DNA of 64,000 bases from Abyssalbus ytuae (GCF_022807975.1 NZ_CP094358.1:2356001-2420000), one strand, 5' to 3'. Positions 18,090 through 28,477 are shown, counted from the first letter of the stretch. The notes: generated by a model not told the origin, from the sequence alone. A program made the numbers and translations.

Positions 18090-20504
18090 TTATTCTGTAC
18101 GTAAACTTTTAACCGGGTTCTGCAGGGCTGCATTAAGTGTTTTAAAGCTTATGGTGATTAAAGCGGTTAAAGCGGTTAAAACCCCTGCTGCTAAAAACAC
18201 CCAAATGTTAAGGTCTATACGGTACTGATAGTTTTGCAGCCACTGAGACATGAGCCACCATGCCAGGGGGCCTGCTATAAGAAAACTGATTGCCACCAGC
18301 CTGAGAAAATCTTTGCTCAGCATAAAGGTGATGGTACCTGCATTGGCTCCCACTACTTTTCTTACTCCTATTTCTTTGGTACGTTGATTTACCATAATAA
18401 GGGAGATGGCAAACAAGCCTATGCAGCTTAGTATTACTGCCAGTACGGAACCACTGCTAACAATGGCTATCATAGTTTTTTCACGCTTAAAGGTGCGGTC
18501 TATATTTTCATCCAGGAAGGATCCCATAAAAGGGGCATTGGGTTCTATTTCCGCCCATGCTTTTTTTACGGTTTCATAGGATCGGGACAGGTTATCCGGG
18601 GCTACTTTTACATAGGCATAATACAAATCCCATTCGGGATGGATGAAGAGTGTTAAGGGTTCTATTTTTTCATTAAGGCGTTTAAAATTGAAGTCTTTCA
18701 TCACTCCTATTACATGGTAGTTAACTGAATCGTCGAGCACTATCCGGCTTTGCAGAATGTCTTCATTGCCAAGCTCCTTTGCCATAGCTTCGTTAATAAC
18801 CAGGCCAAGACTGTCGGTAGCATACTTCCGGTTAAAAGACCGGCCTTTCACCAATTCTATATCCAGGGTTTCTATATAATTATAATCTACCACCAGCATA
18901 TGTGTTTTTATTCCCCGGCCCTGGTAATCAAACCCCAGGATGCTGGTGTAGGCACTGCCGTCGCGCCCCAGCCCCAGGTTGTTATCGGCTCCTGTTACTT
19001 CAAGTATACCGGGGTTGTTTTTGAGTTTGTTTCTTAAAAGGTCCACTGCCTGGTAGGAATCTTTTTTTCCGTTTAGAGGAAAGGAAAGTACCTGTGCTTT
19101 GTTAAACCCCAGGTTTTTATTCCTCATAAATTCCAGCTGGCTTCGTAACACCAGGGTACTGCTGATGAGTAAAATGGCAATGCCGAACTGTACTACTATG
19201 AGTATATTTCTTACCCGGTTCCCGGCATTTGCGCTTAGTTTGCCTTTCAGGGCCTGTAACGTTCCCAGCCGGCTTAGTAAAACGGCAGGATATCCACCTG
19301 CAAGAAGGGTAATAAATATGGCCGAAAGAATAAACATAAAAAGGATATCCGGCCTGAATAAAAAGTGGAAGGAGACGTCTGTGTTAAACAAAGTCATAAA
19401 AGGTTCAAGGAGTATTTTGCTTAACGCGATTCCGCAGAGGAGAGAAATACCAAAAATGAGCATACTTTCTCCCCAAAACTGAAAGAACAACTGAACTTTT
19501 TCAGCTCCCAGGGTTTTACGCATCCCTATTTCCCTAAGTCGTTTGGAGCTTTTGGCAATGCTCATATTTATAAAATTCACACAGGCAATAAAAAGAATTA
19601 AGAATGCTATACTTAATACCATGTACGGAAATTTGCGGCTGGCCACTGCCTGTCCGTTTTCAAAATGAATAAAATGTGAATCGGTAAAGGGGTAAAGGCG
19701 AATTTGTTTGTATTGCCCGTTATTGTTGGGTTGAGCCCCGTCTCGCTTTAAGCCGGCAATGTCCTTGCTGTAATGAAGGTTGGTGAATGCTGTGGTGCTT
19801 TTTTCAAAATTTCCGGGAGAAATATCTTTTTCAAGCATTACTATCACATCGTGGTTGCTGGAGCCCCACTCATCGGCGGTGTCAATATTTTCAGGATGGC
19901 TCATAAAGTTGAGCAGCAGGTCAAACTCAAGGCTGCTTTCTGCCGGGGCATCTTCAACCACTGCCGAAATGGTAAAGGGTTGCTTTTTTCCGTTAAGTAA
20001 AAGTGAGATGGTTTTGCCGGTGGCCTTTTCGTTCCCCAGTAAATTTTTGGCAGCCGTTTGTGAAATAACAGCTTCAAATTTATCGCTGAGCGGGTTTTGC
20101 CGGTTTCCCTCAATTATATTAAAAGTAAACATCTCCATAAAATCAGGATCTACCCATTTAGCATCCATAGAAAGCTCTTTGTCCTGGTAAAAGGCAAGGT
20201 GGCTGTCACTGAGCCTGCGGGTAATCTTGTCAATTCCCGGCACTTCCTTCACCAGTGCCACGGCAAAAGGTACGGGGTAAGTAGTGCCGGCCTTCGGGCC
20301 TTTGGGAGTCTGGTTTTGTGTGTACATTCCGTATAAGGAATCTTTGTGGGTATGAAACCGGTCATATGACAGGTGAAATAAGGCGGTAGCCCCCAGCAGA
20401 ATGCTTATGCCAAATGCAAATGAAAGACCTGCAATATTGAGTATTGAAAAGGTTTTTTCTTTCCGAAGGTTACGCCATGCTATTTTAAAATAATTTCTGA
20501 GCAT
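18090..20504 (-). CDS. FtsX-type ABC permease P2 (fourth in the array)
   Basis: The 804-residue product has the same two FtsX units and periplasmic domains as its neighbours. It starts with LRNYFKIAWRNLRKEK and ends with NPVKSLRTE. The FtsX coupling segments (SSKRLREIGMRKTLGAEK, then NQRTKEIGVRKVVGANA) are the usual cytoplasmic elbows that contact the ATPase. Its periplasmic domains differ clearly from those of the other four, so the paralogues are not recent identical copies. It is more G+C-rich than P3 and P4 to the eye. A 41-nt repeated spacer precedes its start codon. Confidence 0.88.
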   Translation of the reverse strand: MLRNYFKIAWRNLRKEKTFSILNIAGLSFAFGISILLGATALFHLSYDRFHTHKDSLYGMYTQNQTPKGPKAGTTYPVPFAVALVKEVPGIDKITRRLSDSHLAFYQDKELSMDAKWVDPDFMEMFTFNIIEGNRQNPLSDKFEAVISQTAAKNLLGNEKATGKTISLLLNGKKQPFTISAVVEDAPAESSLEFDLLLNFMSHPENIDTADEWGSSNHDVIVMLEKDISPGNFEKSTTAFTNLHYSKDIAGLKRDGAQPNNNGQYKQIRLYPFTDSHFIHFENGQAVASRKFPYMVLSIAFLILFIACVNFINMSIAKSSKRLREIGMRKTLGAEKVQLFFQFWGESMLIFGISLLCGIALSKILLEPFMTLFNTDVSFHFLFRPDILFMFILSAIFITLLAGGYPAVLLSRLGTLQALKGKLSANAGNRVRNILIVVQFGIAILLISSTLVLRSQLEFMRNKNLGFNKAQVLSFPLNGKKDSYQAVDLLRNKLKNNPGILEVTGADNNLGLGRDGSAYTSILGFDYQGRGIKTHMLVVDYNYIETLDIELVKGRSFNRKYATDSLGLVINEAMAKELGNEDILQSRIVLDDSVNYHVIGVMKDFNFKRLNEKIEPLTLFIHPEWDLYYAYVKVAPDNLSRSYETVKKAWAEIEPNAPFMGSFLDENIDRTFKREKTMIAIVSSGSVLAVILSCIGLFAISLIMVNQRTKEIGVRKVVGANAGTITFMLSKDFLRLVAISFLIAGPLAWWLMSQWLQNYQYRIDLNIWVFLAAGVLTALTALITISFKTLNAALQNPVKSLRTE

Positions 20505-20545
20505 ACTGTTTGTTTTTTGTCCCGATAGCTATCGAGAGATGAATG
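20505..20545 (-). repeat. 41-nt conserved permease spacer, copy 1
   Basis: This is the gap between permeases P3 and P2. It differs from the middle copy (22916-22956) at one base (A for G at 20535), which breaks the perfect palindrome TCCCGATAGCTATCGGGA. On the coding strand it falls directly before the P2 start codon. The flanking ends of the two genes are also very alike. Confidence 0.85.
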
Positions 20546-22915
20546 TTACTCCGTTTTTAAACTCTTTACAGGATTTGCAATGGCTGCTTTTAAAAATTGA
20601 AAGCTAATTGTAATAAATGCTATAATAATAGTTATTGCGCTTGTTAGTACAAATATCTGCCAGCTTATATCAATTTTATAGGCGAATTCCTGTAGCCATT
20701 GATGCATTAAGTAATAAGCAATAGGTAGGGCAATGACAATAGATAGTAATACGAGTTTCAAAAAATCTTTAGACAGAATGGTTGTAATGCCTGCTACACT
20801 AGCTCCGAGTACTTTTCTGATTCCTATTTCCTTGGTACGCTGTTCTGCCATAAAAGTTGTTAGTCCGAAAAGGCCAAGACAAGAGATGATTACCGAGATT
20901 AAAGCAAAATAGTTGGTAATGGTACTTGTTAAAGTCTCACTTTTATATTTTTCTGCGTATTTTTCATCTACAAACTCATAATGAAGGGGAACTTCAGGTA
21001 AAATTTTTAAAAAAACTGATTGTACAGATGCCAGAGCTTCTTTTGTTTTATCAGATTCCAGCCTGATAAACATCATCCCGGCATTATTGGCATCTAATAA
21101 GAAAACCGAGGGTTGAATGGGTTCATAGAGTGAACGGTTATGAAAATCTTTCAGGACGCCAATAATTTGTTTTTTCTTGCCCCAAAGCTCAACGATTTTG
21201 CCAACCGGATCTTGTATGTTCATAATTTCAGCAGCTTTTTGATTAATAACAATGTTTGTTGAATCTTTGGAAGCTTCACGGAAATAAGACCCATCTACCA
21301 CAGGAACATCAAAAACTTCAGGAAAATTGTAAGCAGTCCATAGTAAAGAAAACTCAATGTTTTCCTGCTCAATACTTTTTCCCGGCCAGGCCAAACCACT
21401 GGAAGAAGCGCCCATATTCAAAGGAGAAGGCCCAGCCAAGGTTACATTTTGAATACCTTCCGAAGAAAGTAATTCATTGCGGAGTACTGTGTATTTCTGA
21501 GTAAGTTTTTGGTCCTGATGAATAGAAATGATATGATTTTTTGTAATTCCCAGGTTTTTTTTGTTGATGTAATCTATCTGTTTATTTATCACAATAGCTG
21601 CCAGAATCATGATAATTGATAAACCAAATTGTATTACTACCAGGCCTTTTCGGAAAGAGATGGTGTTTTTTTTCTCATTTCCTTTTCCTTTCAGAGCCAA
21701 AGCAGGAGTGAAAGATGACAAAACAAAAGCGGGGTAACTGCCGGATAAGATTGTTATTATAATAAAAGCGAGGAACAGGCTTATCCATAGCCCGGGCTGG
21801 GTAAAATCAATGTGTAAATTTTTTCCGGTGAAATTATTCACTGGTTTAATAAATATTAAGGTAAATAATGAAGCAATAATGATGGAAATCAATGTAATAA
21901 TTCCGGTTTCTGCCATAAATTGTTTGACAAGAGTATTTTTTCTTGCACCAATAGCTTTTCTTATTCCCACTTCAGCAGCTCTTTTAGTTGAATACGCTGT
22001 AGAAAGATTGATAAAATTGATAGAGGAAATAATCAATAAAAAAATGACAGCAGCTGTAAATGTCCTTACATATTCAATACGTCCCCCACTTACCTGGGCT
22101 TTGTCATTATATTGATTATATAGATAGCTTTCGGAGAATTTTTGCAGAAAACAACCTTCTTTTTTTGTTCCGCTTATATTTGCCTGAAAAAGATGTTTGA
22201 TTTTTGTGGAAACCAGGTCAGCATCAGCATCTTCCCTTAAAAGAAAAACACCTTGCATTCTGTTATTATTCCATTCAAGCAGCCATGGGTTATTTTTTAA
22301 ATAACTTTTAAAACTGTAATAAAAATCATTTTGTATAGATGAATTGTCAGGTAAGTTTTTAAAAACGGCTATTACATTAAAGTCTCCATTGTCATGAATG
22401 TGAATAGAAGAGCCTATGGCATTTTTTCTCCACTCACTACCCCAAAAACGTTTTGCAAGATTTTCTGATATGGCAATAGACTCGGGTTTTTTATCAAGCT
22501 GGCTAATATCTCCAGTTATTATTGGAAATGAAAAACCACTGAAAAAATCAGCATTGGTAAAAGTTCCTGAAGCTCTTAAATCGGTATCATCAACAGTCAG
22601 ATTATCTTCATAAGTATGCCCAATGATCATATACTTGAGGATTTCAGGTATTTGTTGTTTGGCATTTTTTAACAGAGGATATGAAATACTGTTATAAACA
22701 TCCATAGCGTCACCTTCCAAAGGGATGGTTCTTTTTATGCTGTATAATTGTGCTTCATTTTCATGGAATTTATCAGTTTTCAATTCATCATTTACCCAAA
22801 GTGATATGAGAAAAGAAACTATCAGGGCGGCTGATAAACCAAAGATGTTTATAACAAAGTATAATCTGTTTTTTAAGAGATTCCGCCATGCTATTTTAAA
22901 ATAATTTCTGAGCAT
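20546..22915 (-). CDS. FtsX-type ABC permease P3 (third in the array)
   Basis: The 789-residue product has the double FtsX/MacB layout, starting LRNYFKIAWRNLLKNRLYFV and ending NPVKSLKTE. Coupling segments STKRAAEVGIRKAIGARK and EQRTKEIGIRKVLGAS are visible. The coding DNA is visibly more A+T-rich than in P1 and P2. The gene is flanked on both sides by the 41-nt spacer, so it could be gained or lost as a unit by recombination between spacers, which is inference from the repeats. Its substrate is unknown; the periplasmic domains of this class may bind peptides, lipids or antibiotics. Confidence 0.88.
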   Translation of the reverse strand: MLRNYFKIAWRNLLKNRLYFVINIFGLSAALIVSFLISLWVNDELKTDKFHENEAQLYSIKRTIPLEGDAMDVYNSISYPLLKNAKQQIPEILKYMIIGHTYEDNLTVDDTDLRASGTFTNADFFSGFSFPIITGDISQLDKKPESIAISENLAKRFWGSEWRKNAIGSSIHIHDNGDFNVIAVFKNLPDNSSIQNDFYYSFKSYLKNNPWLLEWNNNRMQGVFLLREDADADLVSTKIKHLFQANISGTKKEGCFLQKFSESYLYNQYNDKAQVSGGRIEYVRTFTAAVIFLLIISSINFINLSTAYSTKRAAEVGIRKAIGARKNTLVKQFMAETGIITLISIIIASLFTLIFIKPVNNFTGKNLHIDFTQPGLWISLFLAFIIITILSGSYPAFVLSSFTPALALKGKGNEKKNTISFRKGLVVIQFGLSIIMILAAIVINKQIDYINKKNLGITKNHIISIHQDQKLTQKYTVLRNELLSSEGIQNVTLAGPSPLNMGASSSGLAWPGKSIEQENIEFSLLWTAYNFPEVFDVPVVDGSYFREASKDSTNIVINQKAAEIMNIQDPVGKIVELWGKKKQIIGVLKDFHNRSLYEPIQPSVFLLDANNAGMMFIRLESDKTKEALASVQSVFLKILPEVPLHYEFVDEKYAEKYKSETLTSTITNYFALISVIISCLGLFGLTTFMAEQRTKEIGIRKVLGASVAGITTILSKDFLKLVLLSIVIALPIAYYLMHQWLQEFAYKIDISWQIFVLTSAITIIIAFITISFQFLKAAIANPVKSLKTE

Positions 22916-22956
22916 ACTGTTTGTTTTTTGTCCCGATAGCTATCGGGAGATGAATG
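22916..22956 (-). repeat. 41-nt conserved permease spacer, copy 2
   Basis: This middle copy holds a perfect 18-bp palindrome, TCCCGATAGCTATCGGGA (22931-22948). The other two copies each differ from it by one base. As RNA it would form a stem of up to 8 bp just before the P3 start codon, a possible processing or stabilising element in the long transcript. Confidence 0.85.
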
Positions 22957-25317
22957 TTACTCCGTTTTTAAACTCTTTACAGGGTTTGCAATGGCTGCTT
23001 TGATTGCCTGAAAGCTAACCGTAATTAAGGCGATGAGGATAGCTAAAATGCCAGCTGCAGCAAAAAATAACCATGATATTTTTACTTGGTAGGCGTAGTT
23101 GTTTAGCCATTTATTCATAGAATACCAAGCAATGGGAGAAGCAATAACAAAAGCAATTGCTACCAGTTTTATAAATTCTGCAGAAAGCAAAGCCGTAATA
23201 TTACTTACGGAAGCACCCAGTACTTTTCTGATTCCTATTTCTTTAATCCTGTTTTCGGCCATATAACTTGCCAAGCCAAATAAACCCAGGCAGGAAATGA
23301 TGATGGTAAGCATAGTGAATAAACCTGCCAGTTTGCCGGTTCTTTTTTCATTGTTGAATTTTTTGGCGTATTCGCTGTCAACAAACCGGAAATTGAAGGG
23401 ATATTCGGGATTATACTTCTTAAAAACTTTCTCGGCTGCTGCCAGGTTTTCAGAAGTGGATTTCAGATCACTCAATTTAATATGTATAACTTCAAACCAG
23501 GCTTTGGCCCCTTCTATAACCATCGGTTTCACCGATTCAAAGGGCGACCTCATGACAAAATCTTTAATAACCCCCACTACATGCCAGTCGGTTCCGTTAT
23601 CTTTAATAATCTGACCAAGAGGGTTTTTAAACTTCATGAGGTTTACCGCTGACTCATTAAGGATAACGGCTGTAGAGTCTGTCGGATAGTCTGATAAATT
23701 AAAATCACGTCCCTGTATCAATTCCAGGCCTGTAGTTTTTATTATGGCTTCATCAGCAATAAAACGGTCTATAGTTGTTCTGTCATTTTCTGGTTTGCCT
23801 TTCCATTCAAATCCCCAGCTGTTACTCCAGCATTCAGTAATAGGAGCACTTGTTTTGGTTATCGATGTGGCAATACCGGATGATAATAGCTCCTCCTTAA
23901 TAAGCGGGTAATTTTTTTCTATTTCACCTTCAATGAAAGTGTAAATAAGATTGTCTTTGGAATAACCTAATTGTCGGTTTTGGGCTTTTTTTAATTGTTG
24001 TCTTATTACCACTGTAGAGATAATAAGGATAATGGCAAATGTAAATTGAACTACTACCAGAACTTTTCGGGGGGTGATAAGAGTATTTATTTTTTTAAAT
24101 GTACCTTTTAATACGACTACGGGTTTAAAAGCTGAAAGATATAAAGCAGGGTAACTTCCGGCCAGAACACCGGTAAAGAGAATAATACCAATTCCGGTTA
24201 TCCAGAACCATGGGTTGGTAAAATCGATGGAAAGTTGTCTCTCAATCAGATTATTAAATAAAGGCAATACAATAAGTATAATGATAAGAGCTATAACAGC
24301 AGCAAAGAATGAAATAAATACAGATTCTCCCAGGAATTGTCCGATAATGTATTTTTTTTCTGCGCCCACTACTTTTCTAACGCCTACTTCCTTAGCTCTT
24401 TTTTCACTTCGTGCTGTGCTGAGGTTCATAAAGTTGATACAGGCAATAAGTAAAATAAAAGCGGCAATAAAACCGAATATTCTGATTATTTCTATTCTTC
24501 CCCCGGATTCTTCCCCATTTTCAAACCTGGAATAAAGATAAGAACGGGAAAAGGGATATAGAAAGGTTTCCATACGAGGAGACTCCTTGTCATATTTTTC
24601 CCGTAAATTTTTAATTTTTGGCGCAAATGAAGCATTACTTACTCCATCTTTAAGCATCACATATGTAAAGATGGAATTGTTGCCCCAATATTCATCTTCC
24701 CATCCTTTTTGTTTTAAATATGACCAGGGGATTAAATATTCAAAATCAAAAGTGGTGTTTGAGGGAAGATCTTTTAATACTCCGGTAACGGTAAAATGAT
24801 CTGAATCGTCAATTTTAACAACTTTGTCCAGAGGATTTTCATTTTCAAACAGTTTTTTAGCTAGTTTTTCGGTGATGACTACCGAGTTAACTTCCTTAAA
24901 AACCGTTTCCGGATTTCCTTTTATCAGAGGAAAGCTAAATACATCTAAAAAATCCTTATCGACAACAGTACCTGTTGATTTGATCCTTTTTTCCCCACTT
25001 GAAAATAAGAAGTTATATGACCAGCCTGTACGCACCACACTTTCGACTTCAGGAAAATCCTGCCGTATCATTTTAGCCATTATTTTAGGAGTTGAATTCC
25101 AACAGGAGATTTTCCCTTCCGTTTCATATTTATTATACACCTCATAGATGCGGTCCTTATTTTGGTGAAACTGGTCGAACCCCAATTCAAAGTTTATCCA
25201 TAGAAGTATAAGAGCTGCGGCAGCTATTCCTATTGAGAGGCCGGCAATGTTAAGGAACGAAAAGCTTTTGTTTCGAATAAGATTCCGCCACGCTATTTTA
25301 AAATAATTTCTGAGCAT
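22957..25317 (-). CDS. FtsX-type ABC permease P4 (second in the array)
   Basis: The 786-residue product has the family layout, starting LRNYFKIAWRNLIRNKSFSF and ending NPVKSLKTE. Coupling segments SEKRAKEVGVRKVVGAEK and ENRIKEIGIRKVLGAS are visible. The last 30 or so residues are nearly the same as in P5 (VSFQAIKAAIANPVKSL), so these two seem closest. Like P3 it lies between two copies of the 41-nt spacer. The coding DNA is A+T-rich. A periplasm-facing efflux role in the common complex is expected. Confidence 0.88.
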   Translation of the reverse strand: MLRNYFKIAWRNLIRNKSFSFLNIAGLSIGIAAAALILLWINFELGFDQFHQNKDRIYEVYNKYETEGKISCWNSTPKIMAKMIRQDFPEVESVVRTGWSYNFLFSSGEKRIKSTGTVVDKDFLDVFSFPLIKGNPETVFKEVNSVVITEKLAKKLFENENPLDKVVKIDDSDHFTVTGVLKDLPSNTTFDFEYLIPWSYLKQKGWEDEYWGNNSIFTYVMLKDGVSNASFAPKIKNLREKYDKESPRMETFLYPFSRSYLYSRFENGEESGGRIEIIRIFGFIAAFILLIACINFMNLSTARSEKRAKEVGVRKVVGAEKKYIIGQFLGESVFISFFAAVIALIIILIVLPLFNNLIERQLSIDFTNPWFWITGIGIILFTGVLAGSYPALYLSAFKPVVVLKGTFKKINTLITPRKVLVVVQFTFAIILIISTVVIRQQLKKAQNRQLGYSKDNLIYTFIEGEIEKNYPLIKEELLSSGIATSITKTSAPITECWSNSWGFEWKGKPENDRTTIDRFIADEAIIKTTGLELIQGRDFNLSDYPTDSTAVILNESAVNLMKFKNPLGQIIKDNGTDWHVVGVIKDFVMRSPFESVKPMVIEGAKAWFEVIHIKLSDLKSTSENLAAAEKVFKKYNPEYPFNFRFVDSEYAKKFNNEKRTGKLAGLFTMLTIIISCLGLFGLASYMAENRIKEIGIRKVLGASVSNITALLSAEFIKLVAIAFVIASPIAWYSMNKWLNNYAYQVKISWLFFAAAGILAILIALITVSFQAIKAAIANPVKSLKTE

Positions 25318-25358
25318 ACTGTTTGTTTTTTGTCCCGATAGCTATAGGGAGATGAATG
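25318..25358 (-). repeat. 41-nt conserved permease spacer, copy 3
   Basis: This gap between P5 and P4 matches the middle copy except for one base, an A in the palindrome's right arm (CTATAGGGA in place of CTATCGGGA). Length and position relative to the stop and start codons are identical in all three copies. Confidence 0.85.
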
Positions 25359-27758
25359 TTACTCCGTTCTTAAACTTTTTACAGGGTTCGCAATGGCTGC
25401 CTTGATTGCCTGAAAACTTACCGTAATTAAGGTGATTAAAAGAGCTCCTCCACCCGACAGGATAAAAATCCACCACGAAAGGTCAGTGCGGTAAGAGAAG
25501 CTTTGTATCCAACGGTGCATAAAATAGTAGGCCAGCGGGGTAGCTATTAACAGGGAAATGATAACCAGGTAAATAAAGTCTTTAGAAAGCATTATCCACA
25601 AACGGGATACTGTAGCCCCCAGTACTTTGCGGATACCTATTTCCTTGGTTTTTTGTTCTGCTACAAATGAGGCCAGACCAAATAACCCCAGGCAACTGAT
25701 AAGGATGGCCAAAACGGTGAACACTCCTGCCAGGCTGGCTACCCGTTCTTCGGAGGCGAACTTACGGGCATATTGTTCATCAACAAACTGATACTGGAAC
25801 GGCAGATGCGGAAACTGCTTTTTAAAAACCTGCTCAATGATCTTTAAATTATCACTTACACTCTTGTCAGGATTCATCCTCAGGGTGTAGTAACTGATGT
25901 TTCCGTAACGGTCGAATACATACCAGGTTTGTTTTACCGGCTGATAGGGAGACTCCATGACCATGTCTTCCACCACGCCGACAATCTTCAAGGGAGGTTC
26001 TTTATCTTCCACATCAGTATCTCTTATTAATTTGCCTATCGGATTTTCAATGCCCATATACTTCACTGCTGTTTTATTGAGGATGACAGCTGTGGAATCT
26101 GTGGGAAATTCTCTTGAAAAATCCCTGCCTTCTAAAAACTTTAACCCTACGGTTTGTGCATAATCGGGAGAGACCTCTACCCAGGCCACATCTTCCTGAA
26201 AACCTTCCGGTTTTCCATCCCAGTCAAAGCCACTTCTGTTAGACCAGATTCCGGTATTCGGACTACTGGAGGTAGCCATGTTTATTACTGCCCCGGAAGC
26301 TAAAAACTCGTTTCGCATTACATCGTGTTTTCCGTCAAAATCCTGGCTAAAGGTAGGCATCTGAATAAGGCCTTCTTTATTATAACCTACCGGCCTGTTT
26401 TTGGTATACTGAATTTGTTTTAAAATGATGAGTGTTCCTATTATGAGGGTTGCCGAAACGGTAAATTGTGTAACTACCAGAACTTTTCGGGGTAAGGAAG
26501 CCAATCTACCTGCTTTAAAAGTGCCTTTTAGCACTTTGACGGGCTTAAATGATGATAAATATAACGCAGGGTAGCTTCCTGATATAAGTGCGGTGAATAA
26601 TATAAAGGCTACGGAGATTAACCAAAACCACACATTCGTCCATGGAAAATGAATCTCTTTACCTGCAAGATAATTAAATCCGCCTAAAGAAATCACTACT
26701 ACAGCAATGGCCACTATAAAAGCAAGTATAACTACAAAAAGTGATTCTCCCAGAAACTGGCGGATAATCTGTACCCGGTTAGAGCCCACCGATTTCCTGA
26801 TACCTACTTCTTTGGCTCTTTTTTCTGAACGAGCTGTGCTTAAATTCATAAAATTAATACAAGCCAGTAACAGTACAAATGCACCAATAAGCGTAAATAA
26901 CCAAACATATTCTATTCTGCCTCCGGTTTGTACCCCGTTTTCAAACCTGGAACGAAGATACCAGTCGTTCATTGGGAGCAGGAATATTTTAGGATCGTAT
27001 TGCCGGGTGTCTTCATCTGCATCTTTCTTAACATTTAAAATGGCTTTGCTAATTCCTTCCATGGTTTGGTTTTCAGCTATTTGAACAAATAACTGAAAAG
27101 AATTATTACCCCAAAAATCAGCTGAATTTTTTATCCATTCCTGTGAGGTTGCATAAAATTCCCAGCTCATTAAAAAATCGGTATCATTAAAGGAATTGTT
27201 TACCGGAATGTCTTTATATACCGCCGTAACAATCATGGGGTTTTTATTGTTTGCCTGCACAGTTTTTCCTATAGGGTCGGCATCCCCGAAAAGTGCTTTT
27301 GCCGCAGAGGCGGAAAGCATAATATTATTTTTTTCTGTGAGCCCGTTTTTTACACCTTTCAAAATTTCCAGGTCCAGCATTTCAGGGGCGCCTTTCTGCA
27401 TATAATTGCCTTCTTTCGAAATGTTTATATCTCCATTCTTCAGGTAACAGGAGTGGGTCCATGAAGACATGACGATATGCCTGAATTTATCTCCGTATTG
27501 TTCTCTAAGGGCAAATTCCAGGGGTCTGGGTATGGCATTTCCGGTACCTGTACGACCGTTCAAGGTTTGTGACTGGAACACCTGGGCAATAGTTTCCCGG
27601 TTTTTAAAGTAATGGTTGTAATTTAACTCATCGTTTACCCACAGACTAATGGTAATAGTCACTGCCAATCCTATGGCCAGTCCGAAAATATTTATGAAAG
27701 AGTATATTTTGTTCTTCCACAAATTTCTCCATGCTATTTTAAAATAATTTTTAATCAT
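25359..27758 (-). CDS. FtsX-type ABC permease P5 (first in the array)
   Basis: The 799-residue product starts IKNYFKIAWRNLWKNKIYSF and ends NPVKSLRTE, with the double FtsX/MacB layout and coupling segments SEKRAKEVGIRKSVGSNR and EQKTKEIGIRKVLGAT. Only 2 nt separate it from the upstream ATPase gene, so this permease and that ATPase are probably translationally coupled and form the core pair. The N-terminus differs at the second residue from P2-P4, and no repeated spacer precedes it. The later permeases may therefore have been added behind this ancestral pair, which is inference. Confidence 0.88.
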   Translation of the reverse strand: MIKNYFKIAWRNLWKNKIYSFINIFGLAIGLAVTITISLWVNDELNYNHYFKNRETIAQVFQSQTLNGRTGTGNAIPRPLEFALREQYGDKFRHIVMSSWTHSCYLKNGDINISKEGNYMQKGAPEMLDLEILKGVKNGLTEKNNIMLSASAAKALFGDADPIGKTVQANNKNPMIVTAVYKDIPVNNSFNDTDFLMSWEFYATSQEWIKNSADFWGNNSFQLFVQIAENQTMEGISKAILNVKKDADEDTRQYDPKIFLLPMNDWYLRSRFENGVQTGGRIEYVWLFTLIGAFVLLLACINFMNLSTARSEKRAKEVGIRKSVGSNRVQIIRQFLGESLFVVILAFIVAIAVVVISLGGFNYLAGKEIHFPWTNVWFWLISVAFILFTALISGSYPALYLSSFKPVKVLKGTFKAGRLASLPRKVLVVTQFTVSATLIIGTLIILKQIQYTKNRPVGYNKEGLIQMPTFSQDFDGKHDVMRNEFLASGAVINMATSSSPNTGIWSNRSGFDWDGKPEGFQEDVAWVEVSPDYAQTVGLKFLEGRDFSREFPTDSTAVILNKTAVKYMGIENPIGKLIRDTDVEDKEPPLKIVGVVEDMVMESPYQPVKQTWYVFDRYGNISYYTLRMNPDKSVSDNLKIIEQVFKKQFPHLPFQYQFVDEQYARKFASEERVASLAGVFTVLAILISCLGLFGLASFVAEQKTKEIGIRKVLGATVSRLWIMLSKDFIYLVIISLLIATPLAYYFMHRWIQSFSYRTDLSWWIFILSGGGALLITLITVSFQAIKAAIANPVKSLRTE

Positions 27759-27760
27759 GG

Positions 27761-28477
27761 TTATAAGGCTTCGGTTAAGATATTTTCTGTTACTTTCTGT
27801 CCGTCGAGCATTCGTATGATCCTGTGGCTGTATTTGGCATCATGTTCGCTGTGGGTTACCATAATAATAGTGGTACCCTGCTCGTTGAGTTCGGTTAAAA
27901 GGTCCATTACTTCATTACCGTTGCTGCTATCCAGGTTCCCGGTGGGTTCATCGGCCAGTATGAGTTTTGGATTATTTACGACGGCCCTTGCTATTGCCAC
28001 CCTTTGTTGCTGACCACCGGAAAGTTGCTGGGGGAAGTGGTTTCGCCGGTGCATAATCTGCATTTTTTCCAACACCTTTTCTACTCTTTCTTTTCTTTCG
28101 GCCGGTTTTATACCGGTATAGATAAGAGGGAGTTCAACATTTTCAAAAACGGTGAGTTCATCAATAAGGTTGAAGCTTTGAAAGACAAACCCGATGTTAT
28201 GCTTACGCAAATTGGCACGTTTACGTTCATTAAAATTGGTTACATCAATATCATTGAAAATAAAAGTACCTCCATCGGGGTCGTCAAGCAATCCAACAAT
28301 GTTCAAAAGAGTTGATTTTCCACATCCCGAAGGGCCCATTATAGCCACGAACTCACCTTCTTTCACTTCAAAGGAAAGTTTGTTTAAAGCTACTGTTTGT
28401 ACTTCTTCGGTCCGGTAATATTTTTCCAGATCGGTAATTTTAATCATCGTTTTATCTGTGTTTTTTGTTTGGTCCAT
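27761..28477 (-). CDS. ABC transporter ATP-binding protein (MacB/LolD type), first copy
   Basis: The 238-residue ATPase has Walker A GPSGCGKST (48-56), Q-loop Q100, signature LSGGQ (152-156) followed by the canonical QQRVAIARA, Walker B LILADE (172-177) and switch H209. It would energise the FtsX-type permeases from the cytoplasmic side. It sits between the adaptor gene (47 nt) and permease P5 (2 nt). An alternative start at Met11 (28447) removes a polar leader and would be typical for the family. The first start would leave a shorter gap to the adaptor gene. Confidence 0.92.
   Translation of the reverse strand: MDQTKNTDKTMIKITDLEKYYRTEEVQTVALNKLSFEVKEGEFVAIMGPSGCGKSTLLNIVGLLDDPDGGTFIFNDIDVTNFNERKRANLRKHNIGFVFQSFNLIDELTVFENVELPLIYTGIKPAERKERVEKVLEKMQIMHRRNHFPQQLSGGQQQRVAIARAVVNNPKLILADEPTGNLDSSNGNEVMDLLTELNEQGTTIIMVTHSEHDAKYSHRIIRMLDGQKVTENILTEAL

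Noticed and set aside
15000-27000. Plus-strand frames opposite the permease genes
   Set aside because: They lie antisense inside well-supported permease genes, have no recognisable domains and show no promoter of their own.
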